Made by a program: the position numbers and the translations under genes. From Desulfuromonadaceae bacterium GWC2_58_13 (GTDB lineage Bacteria > Desulfobacterota > Desulfuromonadia > Desulfuromonadales > Trichloromonadaceae), in the NCBI GenBank assembly GCA_001825565.1, contig MHXM01000152.1, positions 1 through 21,339 of the forward strand: a stretch of 21,339 nucleotides of DNA. Direction: 5' to 3'. The stretch's first letter is position 1. Every line of letters begins with the position of its first letter. The notes under the pieces are model-generated. The model made no database searches. It was not told the DNA's origin and was given only the letters and a program-made list of their open reading frames with translations. Below, one piece after another: positions 20,434 through 21,339 of this stretch.

Positions 20434-21339
20434 TCACCGGCGAGTCCACTCCCCATCGATCAGCTTCCAGGGGTTAAGGGTACAACGATCGCGAAGAATC
20501 TCGGGAAGCAGTTCCGGGGGAAAATTCTGATAGCTGACGGGGCGCAAAAATCTGTGAATGGCTGCGGTGCCGACCGAGGTGAAGCGGCTGTCGGTGGTGG
20601 CGGGATAGGGCCCACCGTGGGTCATGGCGTGGCAGACCTCGACACCGGTGGGAAAACCGTTGAAAATGAGCCGACCGGCCTTGCGTTCGAGCACCCGCGC
20701 CAACAGGGGGATAACCGCGGAATCTTCTCCGGCCCCATGAATGGTCGCGGTCAGTTGCCCTTTGAGGTGCCGCGCGACCGACAGCATGTCGTCGTAACCG
20801 CTGCATTCGATGAGCAACGCCGCCGGTCCGAACACTTCTTCTTCAAGGCCGGAGTTGGCCATAAATGCGCGGGAGTCGGTTCGCAGCAACACCGCCGCCG
20901 CAGAGCACCCGCCCCGGCCGGGAGAACCGCCCCCCCCCTTCTGCGCAACCCCCCTGACCGCCGCCAGTCTTGCCACACCGGTCTGAAAATTCTGGCGGAT
21001 GCCAGCGTGCAGCATGGTCCCGACAGGCCTTTCCGCCAGCGCAGCTTCGACCCGGGCGGCAAACATCTCCAGTTCCGGCCCCTGGATGGCCAACACCGCG
21101 CCAGGGTTGGTGCAGAACTGGCCGACGCCAAGGGTCAGCGCCTCGGTAAAGCCGGCGGCGATCTGCGCCCCCCGCTCGCACAGTGCGCCGGGAAGCAGGA
21201 ATACCGGGTTGATGCTCCCCATTTCGGCAAAGACCGGGATCGGTTCGGGCCGTGCCGCAGCCAGGTCGAACAGGGCGCGGCCACCTTGCAGCGAACCGGT
21301 GAAGGCCAGCGCCTTTATGAGCGGGTGTCGGGCCATGGC
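20434..21339 (-). CDS. Aldehyde dehydrogenase (NADP+), ketoglutarate-semialdehyde type, C-terminal part
   Basis: The frame is open to the end of the window, so the first part (about 40% of a roughly 520-residue enzyme) is missing; the ATG at 21336 is internal. The protein resembles 2,5-dioxovalerate (alpha-ketoglutarate semialdehyde) dehydrogenases. Seen are ALAFTGSLQGGRALFDLAAA, PVFAEMGSINPVFLLP with the general-base Glu, LGVGQFCTNPG with the catalytic Cys, and the late EEVFGPAALLIEC motif. These enzymes oxidise a semialdehyde to 2-oxoglutarate with NADP. A nine-base G/C homopolymer (20930-20938) codes for a glycine run; similarity continues in frame on both sides, so no frameshift is evident. 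Related aldehyde dehydrogenases with other substrates are possible. Confidence 0.88.
   Translation of the reverse strand, partial: AMARHPLIKALAFTGSLQGGRALFDLAAARPEPIPVFAEMGSINPVFLLPGALCERGAQIAAGFTEALTLGVGQFCTNPGAVLAIQGPELEMFAARVEAALAERPVGTMLHAGIRQNFQTGVARLAAVRGVAQKGGGGSPGRGGCSAAAVLLRTDSRAFMANSGLEEEVFGPAALLIECSGYDDMLSVARHLKGQLTATIHGAGEDSAVIPLLARVLERKAGRLIFNGFPTGVEVCHAMTHGGPYPATTDSRFTSVGTAAIHRFLRPVSYQNFPPELLPEILRDRCTLNPWKLIDGEWTRR

Noticed and set aside
1..21339. Mobile elements, CRISPR arrays, tRNA genes, toxin-antitoxin or defence genes
   Set aside because: None found: no transposase-like frames, no regularly spaced repeats, no cloverleaf with CCA-type ends, and all sizeable genes are assigned.

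Overview
The window looks like a chromosomal segment of a Gram-negative deltaproteobacterium of the Geobacter/Desulfuromonas/Pelobacter group (Desulfuromonadia). The main evidence is the run icd (monomeric NADP-isocitrate dehydrogenase) - mdh - korDABC (ferredoxin-linked 2-oxoglutarate oxidoreductase), an order I recall from Geobacter sulfurreducens. Outer-membrane, Amt/P-II and L,D-transpeptidase genes also fit a Gram-negative host. I see no mobile element, CRISPR array, tRNA or rRNA. The accessory content is mainly small uncharacterised proteins and RNA-level regulation.

Layout. 1-4787 (+): oxidative TCA block, made of the 3' part of icd, mdh with its terminator, then korD-korA-korB-korC ending at a strong terminator. 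4807-5748 (-): class I fructose-1,6-bisphosphatase, convergent with korC. 5860-6360: a small coiled-coil protein of unknown function with its own sigma70 promoter, ending at a 29-bp-arm perfect inverted repeat shared with a 71-aa protein on the other strand. 6685-7935 (-): exported TPR/peptidase-MA-like putative metalloprotease. 8009-11329 (-): likely operon radical SAM (short RlmN-like) - EI24 membrane protein - inositol monophosphatase - AIM24 family, ending at a terminator.

11347-14250 (-): nitrogen module P-II (glnK) - amtB - outer-membrane porin-like protein, behind a sigma54 -24/-12 promoter and a leader containing an intrinsic terminator. 14340-15926 (-): GAF-PAS soluble histidine kinase without a partner regulator in the window. 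16139-16406 (+): a very plausible 6S RNA with promoter, long closing stem, central bubble and terminator. 16485-16691 (-): unknown 68-aa protein. 16850-18025 (+): TraB-family membrane protein. 18033-19700 (-): YcbB-like L,D-transpeptidase. 19854-20276 (-): MscL. 20434-21339 (-): aldehyde dehydrogenase cut by the window edge.

How it works together. The first block oxidises isocitrate, 2-oxoglutarate and malate, giving NADPH, reduced ferredoxin and NADH. The nitrogen module probably imports ammonium under nitrogen limitation. The most interesting signals are regulatory: (a) the glnK leader, where a sigma54 promoter is followed by a hairpin with an A1/G4 hexaloop and a terminator, reminiscent of ANTAR-type antitermination; (b) a near-consensus sigma70 promoter whose -10 box lies in the loop of the terminator of the preceding operon; (c) the 6S RNA candidate. 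I did not find a wholly new multi-gene defence or biosynthetic system.
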